Source of the DNA: Desulfobacca acetoxidans DSM 11109
Lineage (GTDB): Bacteria; Desulfobacterota; Desulfobaccia; Desulfobaccales; Desulfobaccaceae
NCBI RefSeq assembly: GCF_000195295.1
Contig: NC_015388.1
Location: 2,728,001 to 2,792,000 of the forward strand
Direction of reading: 5' to 3'
Length of the DNA: 64,000 bases
Shown here: positions 32,737 to 41,508 of the stretch, in pieces
How positions within the stretch are numbered: the stretch's first letter is position 1
How the letters are laid out: every line of letters starts with the position of its first letter
Notes under the pieces: generated by a model
Told to the model about the DNA's origin: nothing
What the model saw: only the letters and a program-made list of their open reading frames with translations
The model's database searches: none
Translations under genes and position numbers: made by a program

Positions 32737-33168
32737 ATGATTCCTCCCCTGCCGCTCTTTATCGTGGGAGCCGTGTTGTGCGGCCTGAGTATTTTGATGT
32801 TGTGCTGGCATCCGGGGCCCAACGCCTGGATCGGGGTGCGGTTGCCGTGGACCTATGCCGACCGGGAGCTGTGGGATACATCCTGGCGTTTGGGAATCGT
32901 ATTGGTCCTGGGTATGGGGTTGGGGGCATTCATCTCGTGGCAGGTTTTCATCGCGGCCACGGTGGTGTTACTGGGGGTGAGCTTGGGCTGCCCCATGGTG
33001 ATATACTACCGCAAATACGGCACCTTGCGTTTCTGGAAAGACCAGGGCTGGATTGCCTATCATCCGGTGGTGCGCTGTCGGCATTGCGGGCATTACCAGA
33101 AACTGCCCGACGATGCGGCCCTCTCCACGGCTCAATGCGAGGCGTGCGGTCGGCCGTACCGGATTTGA
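32737..33168 (+). CDS. SdpI-like membrane protein with C-terminal zinc ribbon
   Basis: A 143-aa protein. Hydrophobic helices at about 5-25, 52-72 and 72-90 and the segment GPNAWIGVRLPWTYADRELWDTSWRLG match the conserved piece of SdpI/YhfL-type membrane proteins (an immunity family). The C-terminal 30 residues hold a CRHCGHY ... CEACGRPYRI zinc ribbon, not a usual part of that family. It sits between argG and a REP array. Function unknown. Confidence 0.65.
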   Translation: MIPPLPLFIVGAVLCGLSILMLCWHPGPNAWIGVRLPWTYADRELWDTSWRLGIVLVLGMGLGAFISWQVFIAATVVLLGVSLGCPMVIYYRKYGTLRFWKDQGWIAYHPVVRCRHCGHYQKLPDDAALSTAQCEACGRPYRI

Positions 33169-33178
33169 AATGACAGTC

Positions 33179-33951
33179 ATAGGACGGCCCGCGGCCGCCG
33201 AAAAAAAATTGGCGTGCACGGCACGCCCTATGAAAAGCTTCTTACTTACTTGACTACGCCCCGATGCGAGGCGTCCAGTTTGCCGTGCCAGAATCGAAAT
33301 AATAGGTCGGAAAGGGACTATAGGCTCTTTGTCACTTCCAGAATAAAACAAATTACACCATAGGGCGGCCCGCGGCCGCCGCTTAAAAAACGGCGTGCTC
33401 GGCTCGCCCTATGAAAAGCTTCTTACTTACTTGACTACGCCCCGATGCGAGGCGTCCAGTTTGCCGTGCCAGAATCGAAATAATAGGTCGGAAAGGGACT
33501 ATAGGCTCTTTGTCACTTCCAGAATAAAACAAATTACACCATAGGGCGGCCCGCGGCCGCCGCTTAAAAACGGCGTGCTCGGCTCGCCCTATGAAAAGCT
33601 TCTTACTTACTTGACTACGCCCCGATGCGAGGCGTCCAGTTTGCCGTGCCAGAATCGAAATAATAGGTCGGAAAGGGACTATAGGCTCTTTGTCACTTCC
33701 AGAATAAAACAAAATATACCATAGGGCGGCCCGCGGCCGCCGCTTAAAAACGGCGTGCTCGGCTCGCCCTATGAAAAGCTTCTTACCTACTTGACTACGC
33801 CCCGATGCGAGGCGTCCAGTTTGCCGTGCCAGAATCGAAATAATAGGTCGGAAAGGGACTATAGGCTCTTTGTCACTTCCAGAATAAAACAAAATATACC
33901 ATAGGGCGGCCCGCGGCCGCCGCTTAAAAAACGGCGTGCACGGCACGCCCT
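33179..33951. repeat. REP array: five REP pairs in 180-bp tandem units
   Basis: REP pairs start at 33179, 33360, 33541, 33721 and 33901, spaced 181, 181, 180 and 180 bases. Each has a GGGCGGCCCGCGGCCGCC-type palindrome, a short A-rich spacer and a GGCGTGCTCGGCTCGCC or GGCGTGCACGGCACGCC palindrome, then CCTATGAAAAGCTTCTT. The 120-bp spacers between pairs are nearly identical. The first pair is a variant (AGGACGG, eight As, ATTGG) that recurs at 34502 beyond the RAYT gene. 180 is a multiple of 3, so a long minus-strand reading frame of 60-aa repeats arises by chance. Confidence 0.93.
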
Positions 33952-33987
33952 ATGAAAAGCTTCTTATCTAAGAGCACTCATAGCAAA

Positions 33988-34494
33988 ATGCCAAATTATC
34001 GCAGATTCTATTCTGGTACCCTTTGGTTCTTTACAGTTGTTACCTATAAAAGAAGGCCAATTCTCATAACCGATAACACAATTCATCTTCTTAGAATTGC
34101 GATGCACGAATGCCAAAACCAATATCCTTTTTCCATTGAGGCCTTGGTTGTATTGCCCGATCATTTACATTGTATATGGCGATTGGATCATTCGGATACA
34201 AATTATTCTCGCCAATGGAGCATAATCAAACGCCGATTTACTCAGGGTTTCAGAGATGGCAAGAAAAGAAATCCTCCTTTTTGGCAAAGCCGGTTTTGGG
34301 CCCATGTAATTAATGACGAACAGGATTTTGAAAACCATATGAATTATATCCATTATAATCCGGTAAAGCACGGGTATGTTGAAACCCCCCGAGATTGGCA
34401 ATGGACCAGCCTACATCGATTGATAGAGGAAGGATTATACCCACCGAATTGGGGGGAATCAATACATATCCCCGATCATGTCGGCCGTGAATGA
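33988..34494 (+). CDS. REP-associated tyrosine transposase (RAYT, TnpA_REP)
   Basis: A 168-aa Y1/HUH single-strand nuclease: YFSG-type start (MPNYRRFYSGTLWFFTVVTYKRRPIL), HUH motif PDHLHCIW with H59 and H61, and YIHYNPVKHGYV with the likely catalytic Tyr at 120. Such enzymes bind and cut REP hairpins. The reading frame opens at 33952 within the last REP unit; ATG 33988 (MPNYRR) is the family start. REP pairs flank it on both sides, as for known RAYT genes, and the catalytic residues are intact, so it may be active. Confidence 0.92.
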   Translation: MPNYRRFYSGTLWFFTVVTYKRRPILITDNTIHLLRIAMHECQNQYPFSIEALVVLPDHLHCIWRLDHSDTNYSRQWSIIKRRFTQGFRDGKKRNPPFWQSRFWAHVINDEQDFENHMNYIHYNPVKHGYVETPRDWQWTSLHRLIEEGLYPPNWGESIHIPDHVGRE

Positions 34495-34501
34495 TCAAGT
34501 C

Positions 34502-34553
34502 ATAGGACGGCCCGCGGTCGCCGAAAAAAAATTGGCGTGCACGGCACGCCCTA
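34502..34553. repeat. REP pair downstream of the RAYT gene
   Basis: AGGACGGCCCGCGGTCGCCG, eight As and TTGGCGTGCACGGCACGCCC match the first, variant pair of the array (33179-33231) almost base for base, including the preceding GTCAT. The RAYT gene and the array are thus bounded by the same variant. It ends 25 bases before argH. Confidence 0.9.
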
Positions 34554-34577
34554 TAATAAGAGTTTTTACGGAAAACC

Positions 34578-35975
34578 ATGCACAGCAACAACAAAGAAAA
34601 ACCCTGGGGCGGGCGATTCGGCGGTGGCACCGCCAAGCTGGTGGAGGAATTCACCTGTTCCCTGCACTTTGATCGGCGCCTGTATCGCTATGATATCGCC
34701 GGGTCCATGGCCCATGCCCGCATGTTGGCCCGGCAGGGGATTCTGACCGCCGCGGAGGCTGAGGCCATCGTAAACGGGCTCCAGACGGTGCAGGGTGAGA
34801 TCGACGCCGGGACGTTCCTTTTCGACCCTGGCGATGAAGACATCCACATGGCCGTAGAGCGGCGCCTGACGGCGATTATCGGGGAGGCCGGCCGCAAACT
34901 GCATACCGCCCGGAGCCGCAACGATCAGATAGCCTTGGATATCCGGCTGTTTCTACGGGATCAGGTCGGCGTCCTGATAGAGGCCCTGCAGGACCTGCGG
35001 CGGGCCGGGGTGCGGCTGGCCCGGCGTTATTTCAGCGTCATCCTGCCGGGCTATACTCACCTGCAGCGGGCCCAGCCGGTGCTCTTCAGCCACCACCTGT
35101 TGGCCTATGATGAGATGTGGCGGCGTGATCAGGGGCGGCTGCGGGACTGTCTGGTACGGTTCAATGTCTGCCCGCTCGGGGCGGCGGCGCTGGCCGGTTC
35201 CACCTTCCCGATCGACCCGCCCTATACCGCAGAACTGCTGGATTTCCCGGCCATCTTAAACAACAGTCTGGATGCCGTCAGCGACCGGGATTTTATCGTG
35301 GAGTTCGCCGCCGCCGCCAGTCTGATTATGGTGCATCTGAGCCGCCTGGCGGAGGAATTGATCCTGTGGTCCTCGGCGGAATTCGCCTTTATTGAAATTG
35401 CCGATGCCTTCTGCACCGGCTCATCTATCATGCCTCAAAAGAAGAACCCGGATGTGGCGGAGTTGATCCGAGGTAAAAGCGGTCGGGTTATCGGCCATCT
35501 CACCGGCCTCCTGGTAACCTTGAAAGGCCTGCCTCTGGCGTATAACCGGGACCTGCAGGAAGACAAAGAACCACTTTTTGACACCGTGGATACGGTATTG
35601 CCGTGCGTCCGCCTCATGGCCGGGGTGCTTGACAATCTCGCTTTAAAAAAGGAAAAAATCGCCGCCGCCTTGCAGGGGGGATTCCTGACGGCTACTGATA
35701 TGGCGGACTATCTGGTCACCCAGGGCGTGCCGTTCCGCACCGCCCACGCGCAGGTAGGACAGACGGTGCGCTTCGCCGAGACCCAGGGCAAAGAGCTGGC
35801 AGATTTGACTCTGGAGGAAATCAAGCAGTTCGCACCATTGGCAGAAGCCGACCTTTTTGGGTGGCTGCAGATTGAGCAGTCCGTCAACCGGCGGTGCTCC
35901 CCCGGTGGTACTGCCGCCGGGCGGGTGGCGGAGGCCTTGGCCGCGGTGGAGCAGGAATTGGGACTGACTTCCTGA
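34578..35975 (+). CDS. argH: Argininosuccinate lyase
   Basis: Last step of arginine synthesis (465 aa): splits argininosuccinate into arginine and fumarate. MHSNNKEKPWGGRFGGGTAKLVEEF is the family N-terminus; HTARSRNDQIALDIRLFLRD, PGYTHLQRAQPVLFSHHL and the signature GSSIMPQKKNPDVAEL (from residue 281) are intact. No clear ribosome-binding site is visible because a REP pair lies just upstream. Confidence 0.97.
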   Translation: MHSNNKEKPWGGRFGGGTAKLVEEFTCSLHFDRRLYRYDIAGSMAHARMLARQGILTAAEAEAIVNGLQTVQGEIDAGTFLFDPGDEDIHMAVERRLTAIIGEAGRKLHTARSRNDQIALDIRLFLRDQVGVLIEALQDLRRAGVRLARRYFSVILPGYTHLQRAQPVLFSHHLLAYDEMWRRDQGRLRDCLVRFNVCPLGAAALAGSTFPIDPPYTAELLDFPAILNNSLDAVSDRDFIVEFAAAASLIMVHLSRLAEELILWSSAEFAFIEIADAFCTGSSIMPQKKNPDVAELIRGKSGRVIGHLTGLLVTLKGLPLAYNRDLQEDKEPLFDTVDTVLPCVRLMAGVLDNLALKKEKIAAALQGGFLTATDMADYLVTQGVPFRTAHAQVGQTVRFAETQGKELADLTLEEIKQFAPLAEADLFGWLQIEQSVNRRCSPGGTAAGRVAEALAAVEQELGLTS

Positions 35976-36056
35976 AATGGCGTAAGCTAATGTATTTTTA
36001 TGAAATACTGATAATGGCAATACACCCGGAGGGGTTGTGCCATCACATATTATTCT

Positions 36057-37118
36057 ATGAAACTGATTGATCTCTTTTTTCGGATAAGCCTGATTATTTT
36101 TCTCGGGGCCTTAATAGCCTGCGGCTGCGGCAAAAAAATGAATCCCATACCGCCGGATTCCCTGGTTCCCGGAGCGGTGCGCAATTTTACGGTAGTTCAG
36201 GATGGTCAGGGATTAAGCCTGCAATGGCTGTTCCCCAGGGTGAATATCGAAGGCCAGCCGCTCACCGATATCCAAGGTTTTCGGATTCTGCGCAGTCAGG
36301 ACCGCCTGGATTCTACTGCCGCGTGTCCGCCGGAGTTGACCAGGCTGGCGGATATTGATCTGGCCTTTCCCCAGGCAGGGGAGGTTCAGGGAGAGCAGGT
36401 GCGATACCGGGATGAGATGCTGGAACCGGGTTATCGCTATTTTTATCAGATCGTGGGTTACGACCCGAACGGCAAACTTGGCCTGGAATCGCCTACTGTC
36501 TCGCGTGAGTGGGACATCCTTCCCCAAACGCCGGGAGGTTTAAAAGCGCAAGCCGGGGATCGACAGGTGCTGCTCACCTGGACGCCGGTAAACCTTCTGG
36601 CCAACGGCCGTCCTTTATCAGGTCCGGTGAGCTACAACGTCTACCGGCAGGCCCCAGGGGAGAGTTTTGTCGCCGCCAACCCCGAGCCGTTGGGAGAGCC
36701 AAGGTTTCAGGATATTGCAGTTCTTAACGATATCGACTATCGCTACCTGGTGCGGGCAGTGCGCCCTATCCGCTCAGATACCCTGGAAAGCCTCGATTCT
36801 GCCATACAAACGGCTAAACCCGAGGATCTGACTCCCCCGGCGCCGGTGCTCAACCTGGTGGCGGCGCCCACCATGAAGGGCCTGGAGTTGCGCTGGGAGG
36901 CCAGCCCGGAACCCGACCTGGCCGGTTATCGCCTCTACCGCCGCTCCCTGGCGGAACCGCAGTTCCGGCTGCTCAATACGCAGTTGCTCACTAAACCCTA
37001 TTTTATAGACCAACAGACAACTAAAGGTGTAAGCTATTATTACTATGTGATCGCGGTCGATAACTCCCGCCGCGCCAACCCGAGCCAACCCTCTGAGGTG
37101 GTGGAGGCAACGCGCTAG
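36057..37118 (+). CDS. Lipoprotein with fibronectin type III domains
   Basis: A 353-aa exported lipoprotein. The signal peptide ends in the lipobox LIAC, with the lipidated cysteine at 22, followed by GCGKKMNPIPPDSLVPGAV, a stretch similar to the CGxKGPxxxP start of small LptM/YifL-type lipoproteins. Three fibronectin-III-like repeats follow (about 40-150, 155-250 and 255-350; PGGLKAQAGDRQVLLTWTPV, APVLNLVAAPTMKGLELRWEA). A lipoprotein between argH and lysA is a common order in this lineage, which suggests a cell-envelope role. Function is not assigned. Confidence 0.85.
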   Translation: MKLIDLFFRISLIIFLGALIACGCGKKMNPIPPDSLVPGAVRNFTVVQDGQGLSLQWLFPRVNIEGQPLTDIQGFRILRSQDRLDSTAACPPELTRLADIDLAFPQAGEVQGEQVRYRDEMLEPGYRYFYQIVGYDPNGKLGLESPTVSREWDILPQTPGGLKAQAGDRQVLLTWTPVNLLANGRPLSGPVSYNVYRQAPGESFVAANPEPLGEPRFQDIAVLNDIDYRYLVRAVRPIRSDTLESLDSAIQTAKPEDLTPPAPVLNLVAAPTMKGLELRWEASPEPDLAGYRLYRRSLAEPQFRLLNTQLLTKPYFIDQQTTKGVSYYYYVIAVDNSRRANPSQPSEVVEATR

Positions 37119-37344
37119 TTCAGCCAAGTATATCGGTATTAGCAGGTTATATTAGAGACTGTTAAAAACGGTTTTTTTGTAACCTTGAGCAACGTGAATA
37201 ATCTGATGTTTTTAAAAATACGGGATTCATCGCTCGGCTCAGGATGACAATCTCGTACATTTGGGAGTTTCGAAATAGCCTATACTGTGATATCTTCTTT
37301 TCCTTGAAACCGCAAACCGGATACTCCTTTACAGGTCGAGAGCG

Positions 37345-38607
37345 ATGCACCATTTCCATTACTCCAACGGTCAGTTGTATTGTGAAGGCGTGGCCGTCGC
37401 CGCTATCGCCGCTAAGGTGGGCACTCCATTTTATCTGTACAGCCATGCCACGCTGCAACACCATTTCCAGGTCTTTGACCGGGCCTTTGGTGAAACCCCC
37501 CATCTGGTCTGTTTTGCCGTCAAGTCCAACTCCAATCTCGCCATCTTGCGGATTTTCATTAATCAGGGGGGCGGCGTGGATATCGTCTCCGGAGGGGAGC
37601 TCTTCCGGGCCCTCAGGGCCGGGGTGGCTCCAGGCAAGGTGGTGTATTCCGGTGTCGGCAAGCGGCCGGATGAGATCAGGTATGCCCTGGAACAGGGCAT
37701 CCTCATGTTCAACATCGAATCGCCCCAGGAACTGCAGGTCCTCAATCAGGCCGCCGGTCAGATGGGCAGGCGGGCCCGCATTGCCTTAAGGGTCAATCCG
37801 GATGTGGACCCTCAGACCCACCCGTATATCTCCACCGGTCTGAAGCAGAATAAGTTTGGCATCGATATCGATCGGTCGGTGGCAGAATATTTAATCGCCA
37901 AGCAATTACCGCACCTGGAGATCGTAGGGGTGGCCTGTCACATCGGCTCACAGTTGACTCAGCTCTCTCCCTTCATCGAAACCCTGGGTCGTTTGAAGGA
38001 ACTCATCGCTCGACTGCGGCGCGAGGATATCCAGATCCGCTATCTGGATATCGGCGGCGGCCTGGGTATTCAGTATAACGAAGAGACGCCCCCGCATCCG
38101 GTGGAATACGGCCGCAGCATCATTCAGGAATTGCAAGGCCTGGACTGCACCCTGATCCTGGAACCCGGTCGGGTGCTGGTCGGAAACGCCGGTATTCTCG
38201 TCACCAAGGTTTTATTTACCAAACAGACCGAAGCCAAATACTTTATCATCGCGGATGCGGCGATGAACGATCTGGCCCGCCCCAGCCTCTACGGCTCCTA
38301 TCACGGCATACAGCCGGTAGTGGAGAAAGACCGGCGGGAAGTAACCGCCTCATTGGTCGGTCCTATCTGCGAGTCAGGCGACTTTTTGGCCAAAGACCGG
38401 CTGATGCCGGCATTTGATCCGGGCGAGCTGGTGGCGGTGATGAGCGCCGGGGCTTATGGCTTCACCATGAGTTCGAATTACAATTCCCGCCCCCGGGTCC
38501 CGGAAATTTTGGTGCACAAAAATGAGTTTTATGTTATCAGACAACGAGAAACCTACGAAGATCTGATTCGGGGTGAAGAAATACCGATATGTCTAACCGG
38601 CGGTTAA
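37345..38607 (+). CDS. lysA: Diaminopimelate decarboxylase
   Basis: Last step of lysine synthesis: meso-DAP to lysine (420 aa). The alanine-racemase-type PLP barrel has lysine K60 in FAVKSNSNLAIL, HIGSQLTQLSPF, DIGGGLGIQYNEE, EPGRVLVGNAG and the active-site Cys in GPICESGDFLAKDR, and YGFTMSSNYNSRPR at the end. A 226-base gap without genes separates it from the lipoprotein; it contains CGGCTCAGGATGACA, a short phrase also near 17185. dapF follows after 34 bases. Confidence 0.97.
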   Translation: MHHFHYSNGQLYCEGVAVAAIAAKVGTPFYLYSHATLQHHFQVFDRAFGETPHLVCFAVKSNSNLAILRIFINQGGGVDIVSGGELFRALRAGVAPGKVVYSGVGKRPDEIRYALEQGILMFNIESPQELQVLNQAAGQMGRRARIALRVNPDVDPQTHPYISTGLKQNKFGIDIDRSVAEYLIAKQLPHLEIVGVACHIGSQLTQLSPFIETLGRLKELIARLRREDIQIRYLDIGGGLGIQYNEETPPHPVEYGRSIIQELQGLDCTLILEPGRVLVGNAGILVTKVLFTKQTEAKYFIIADAAMNDLARPSLYGSYHGIQPVVEKDRREVTASLVGPICESGDFLAKDRLMPAFDPGELVAVMSAGAYGFTMSSNYNSRPRVPEILVHKNEFYVIRQRETYEDLIRGEEIPICLTGG

Positions 38608-38641
38608 TCTGGGAAGACTCTGTGATGGTTAATATCCTTTT

Positions 38642-39463
38642 ATGAACCGTATTCCCTTCTGGAAAATGCAGGGCAGCGGCAACGATTTTGTTCTCATCGA
38701 CCACCGCCGATCTTTCATCAGCGATGGCGAGCGCGCCGGTTTTGCCCGAAAAGTCTGCGCCCCTAAATTTGGGGTAGGGGCCGATGGGCTGATTTTTCTT
38801 GAGTCGTCGGCAACGGTCGATTTCCGGTGGCGCTTTTTTAACGCCGACGGCTCTGAGGCCGAGATGTGTGGCAACGGTGGCCGCTGCGCCGCCCGCTTCG
38901 CCTATTTGCATGGCATTGCCGGGGAAAAGATGGCATTCGAAACCCTGGCCGGGGTCATCCATGCCGAAGTCCTGGACCGACGGGTGAAACTCGAATTAAG
39001 TCCGCCCCACGGTCTCAGGCTTGGCCTGGAAATTCCGCTGTCGGCCAAGACCTGGACCGGCCATTTCATCAACACCGGTGTCCCCCATGTAGTCCTGCCG
39101 CTTGCCGATCTTGAGGCCGCTCCGGTGACGGAAGTAGGCCGGGCCATACGGTTTCATAGTCTATTCGAACCGGCCGGCACCAACGTCAATTTTATCCGAC
39201 GTTCAGGCTTCCGGGAATTACAGGTGAGAACATATGAACGGGGCGTTGAAGCCGAGACTCTGGCCTGCGGCACCGGCTCCGTGGCCGCGGCCCTGATCGC
39301 CTCCCGCCTGTGGGGTATGGCCTCACCAGTCGTTGTCCACCCTGCCAGCGGTGAAACCTTAAAGATTTATTTTGATGCTGCAGGGGATATTTTTCGGTCA
39401 GTATTTCTGGAAGGCGGCGCTGCGGTAGTCTTCCAGGGTGAATTATGGCGCGATGAATTGTAG
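38642..39463 (+). CDS. dapF: Diaminopimelate epimerase
   Basis: Interconverts LL- and meso-DAP (273 aa). Begins IPFWKMQGSGNDFVLID; the two catalytic cysteines are C76 (EMCGNGGRCAARF) and C209 (LACGTGSVAAAL). Supplies meso-DAP both for LysA and for peptidoglycan. Lies between lysA and dapA in one transcript. Confidence 0.97.
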   Translation: MNRIPFWKMQGSGNDFVLIDHRRSFISDGERAGFARKVCAPKFGVGADGLIFLESSATVDFRWRFFNADGSEAEMCGNGGRCAARFAYLHGIAGEKMAFETLAGVIHAEVLDRRVKLELSPPHGLRLGLEIPLSAKTWTGHFINTGVPHVVLPLADLEAAPVTEVGRAIRFHSLFEPAGTNVNFIRRSGFRELQVRTYERGVEAETLACGTGSVAAALIASRLWGMASPVVVHPASGETLKIYFDAAGDIFRSVFLEGGAAVVFQGELWRDEL

Positions 39464-39478
39464 TAAGGAGGAGAAAGT

Positions 39479-40351
39479 ATGATCCAAGGAGCTATTGTCG
39501 CCATCGTGACGCCGTTTAAGGATGGCCAGTTGGATGAAGAGACCTATCGGGAACTCATTGAGTTCCAGATTGCCGGCGGTACTCATGGCATCGTACCCTG
39601 CGGCACCACCGGGGAATCCGCCACCCTCTCCCACCACGAGCACAAGCGTGTGGTAGAAATCTGTATTGAGCAGGTGAAAAAACGGGTTCCGGTCATCGCC
39701 GGCACCGGTTCCAACAACACCGCCGAAGCGGTGGAGCTTACCAAACACGCCCAGTCAGCGGGAGCAGACGCCGCCCTGATGATTACTCCTTACTACAATA
39801 AACCGACTCAAGAAGGACTGTACCAACACTATAAAGCCATTGCCGAAGCCACGCACATCCCGATCATCGTCTATAACGTGCCGGGACGCACCAGCCTCAA
39901 TCTGCTGCCCGAGACCGTAGCCCGGCTGGCAAAGCTGCCGAACATCATCGGTATTAAAGAGGCTACCGGCGACTTGAATCAGGGTGCCCGGGTAATCAGA
40001 CTCTGCCCGGAAAATTTTATTGTGCTCTCGGGGGACGATTTCACCGCCCTCCCCCTCATGTGCCTCGGCGGCAGGGGCGTCATCTCAGTCATCTCGAATG
40101 TCGTTCCTGACGATATGGCCGGGATGTGCAATGCCTTCCTGTCTGGGAACCTCGGCACGGCCCGGAGCTTGCATTACAAAATGTGGCCTTTGATGGAGGC
40201 TATGTTTTTCGAGACCAACCCCGTACCCGCCAAGACCGCCCTGAAGCTGATGGGCAGGATCAGCGGCGAGGTGAGGCTGCCGCTATGCAATATGTCCCCC
40301 GCCAATGAGGAAAGACTGCGGCAGGTCATGGTAAATTACGGGCTGATCTAA
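39479..40351 (+). CDS. dapA: 4-hydroxy-tetrahydrodipicolinate synthase
   Basis: Condenses pyruvate with aspartate semialdehyde (290 aa). Marks: VAIVTPFKDGQLDEETYRELIEFQI, GTTGESATLSHHEHKRVVEI, YNVPGRTSLNLLPE with the catalytic Tyr, and the Schiff-base lysine K160 in GIKEATGDLNQ. A GGAGGAG site precedes the ATG. First committed step of the DAP branch, 15 bases after dapF. Confidence 0.98.
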   Translation: MIQGAIVAIVTPFKDGQLDEETYRELIEFQIAGGTHGIVPCGTTGESATLSHHEHKRVVEICIEQVKKRVPVIAGTGSNNTAEAVELTKHAQSAGADAALMITPYYNKPTQEGLYQHYKAIAEATHIPIIVYNVPGRTSLNLLPETVARLAKLPNIIGIKEATGDLNQGARVIRLCPENFIVLSGDDFTALPLMCLGGRGVISVISNVVPDDMAGMCNAFLSGNLGTARSLHYKMWPLMEAMFFETNPVPAKTALKLMGRISGEVRLPLCNMSPANEERLRQVMVNYGLI

Positions 40352-40373
40352 TATCATGACAAAATTGATGCCA

Positions 40374-40434
40374 TGACAAAATCTGGTGGCATGACAAAAT
40401 CTGGTGGCACCGGCTTCCAGCCGGTGCGGCGCTT
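40374..40434. repeat. GGTGGCA-type hairpin repeat before dapB
   Basis: CATGACAAAATCTGGTGG occurs twice in tandem and is followed by CACCGGCTTCCAGCCGGTGC, a hairpin. The element is related to the copies at 29875 and 42655. Confidence 0.65.
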
Positions 40435-40445
40435 TAGGTGAAAAC

Positions 40446-41249
40446 ATGATCAAAGCAATTGTTGGGGGAGCCGGCGGTCGCATGGGCGGCCGCATTATCC
40501 ACATGTTGGCCGGGGCTGAGGGCATTGTCCTGGCTGCAGCCTTTGAAAAACCCGGACATCCCGCCGTCGGCCAGACGGTGGGAGAGGCCGTAGGCTTACC
40601 GGACAATAAGCTCAAGATAGCTGGCAGCCTGGCAGAAGTCCTGCCCGAAGGCGAGGTGATCATCGATTTTACCCATCCGGAGGTCTCCCTAAAACACCTC
40701 AGGCAGGCCGCTCCAGCGGGGAAGGCCATGGTCATCGGCACTACCGGCTTCTCTGCCGCCCAACTAGAGGAAATCAGAAATCTGTCAAAAAGCGCCCGGG
40801 TGGTGCTAGCTCCCAATATGAGCGTCGGCGTCAACCTGATGTTCAAGGTGGCGGCGGATATCGCGCAAGTCCTCAGCTCCGGCTATGATGTGGAGATCGT
40901 TGAGGCTCATCATCGTTTGAAAAAAGACGCCCCCAGCGGCACCGCCATGAAGCTGGCCCAGGTCATCGCGGCGGCCTTGGAGCGTGACCTGGATAAAGTC
41001 GGCGTCTATGAACGCAAGGGCATGATCGGCCAGCGGACCGACGCTGAAATCGGCATTCAGACCGTCCGGGCCGGCGATATTGTCGGCGAACACACTGTCA
41101 TCTTCGGCGGTATCGGCGAACGGCTGGAGATCATCCACCGGGCTCACAACCGCGACAACTTCGCCCGCGGTGCGGTCCGGGCGGCCCAATGGATCGTCGG
41201 GCAGCCCTTCGGGTTCTATGATATGCAGGACGTCCTGGGATTGAAATAG
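40446..41249 (+). CDS. dapB: 4-hydroxy-tetrahydrodipicolinate reductase
   Basis: NAD(P)H-dependent reductase (267 aa). MIKAIVGGAGGRMGGRII is the Rossmann start; FTHPEVSLKHLR, PNMSVGVNLMF and EAHHRLKKDAPSGTAMKLA (catalytic His and Lys) are intact. The frame opens upstream at 40404 within a repeat; the ATG at 40446 is the family start. It yields the substrate of DapL, encoded 1.6 kb further on. Confidence 0.97.
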   Translation: MIKAIVGGAGGRMGGRIIHMLAGAEGIVLAAAFEKPGHPAVGQTVGEAVGLPDNKLKIAGSLAEVLPEGEVIIDFTHPEVSLKHLRQAAPAGKAMVIGTTGFSAAQLEEIRNLSKSARVVLAPNMSVGVNLMFKVAADIAQVLSSGYDVEIVEAHHRLKKDAPSGTAMKLAQVIAAALERDLDKVGVYERKGMIGQRTDAEIGIQTVRAGDIVGEHTVIFGGIGERLEIIHRAHNRDNFARGAVRAAQWIVGQPFGFYDMQDVLGLK

Positions 41250-41275
41250 ATGTATGGCAACTTTTTCAGTTGTTT

Positions 41276-41400
41276 CGGGCGAATTCAAGATTCGCCCCTA
41301 GGGGAGGGGCCCGTTTGTGCTGTAATGCTGGATGGGGGGCACTGCCCACCATCCCTTGATCTATTATTCCCTCAGATAACTGAAGTATTGCGATGTATGA
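41276..41400. repeat. 125-bp dispersed repeat, copy A
   Basis: Begins with the GGGCGAATTCAAGATTCGCC palindrome and continues through GGGGGGCACTGCCCACC, TTTGATCTATT-like and CTCAGATAACTGAAG sequence, matching 48407-48520 in the same orientation at roughly 75 per cent by eye. It fills much of the gap between dapB and the FAH-family gene; further down, a ~20-bp unit (CCGACCTTCGATGCAATAAG) is duplicated at about 41424-41459. Confidence 0.75.
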
Positions 41401-41508
41401 CCTGATGCATGGCAACGCCGACCTTCGATGCAATAAGCCGACCTTTAATGCAATAAGCGGTAGCGCCGAACTCCAGGTCGGCCCAGTCTTTACCAGAGAG
41501 AATGATAT

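Noticed and set aside
32733-33173. 146-codon plus-strand frame overlapping the SdpI-like gene
   Set aside because: It is the shifted frame of the same DNA; only the 32737 frame shows membrane helices, the conserved core and a zinc ribbon.
33383-33946. 187-codon minus-strand frame with 60-residue repeats
   Set aside because: It runs through REP palindromes, starts within the last repeat, lacks a ribosome-binding site, and exists because the unit is a multiple of three.
33179-33951. Regular direct repeats that might be a CRISPR array
   Set aside because: Units are 180 bp with conserved spacers and REP palindromes; there are no short repeats with unique spacers and no cas genes.
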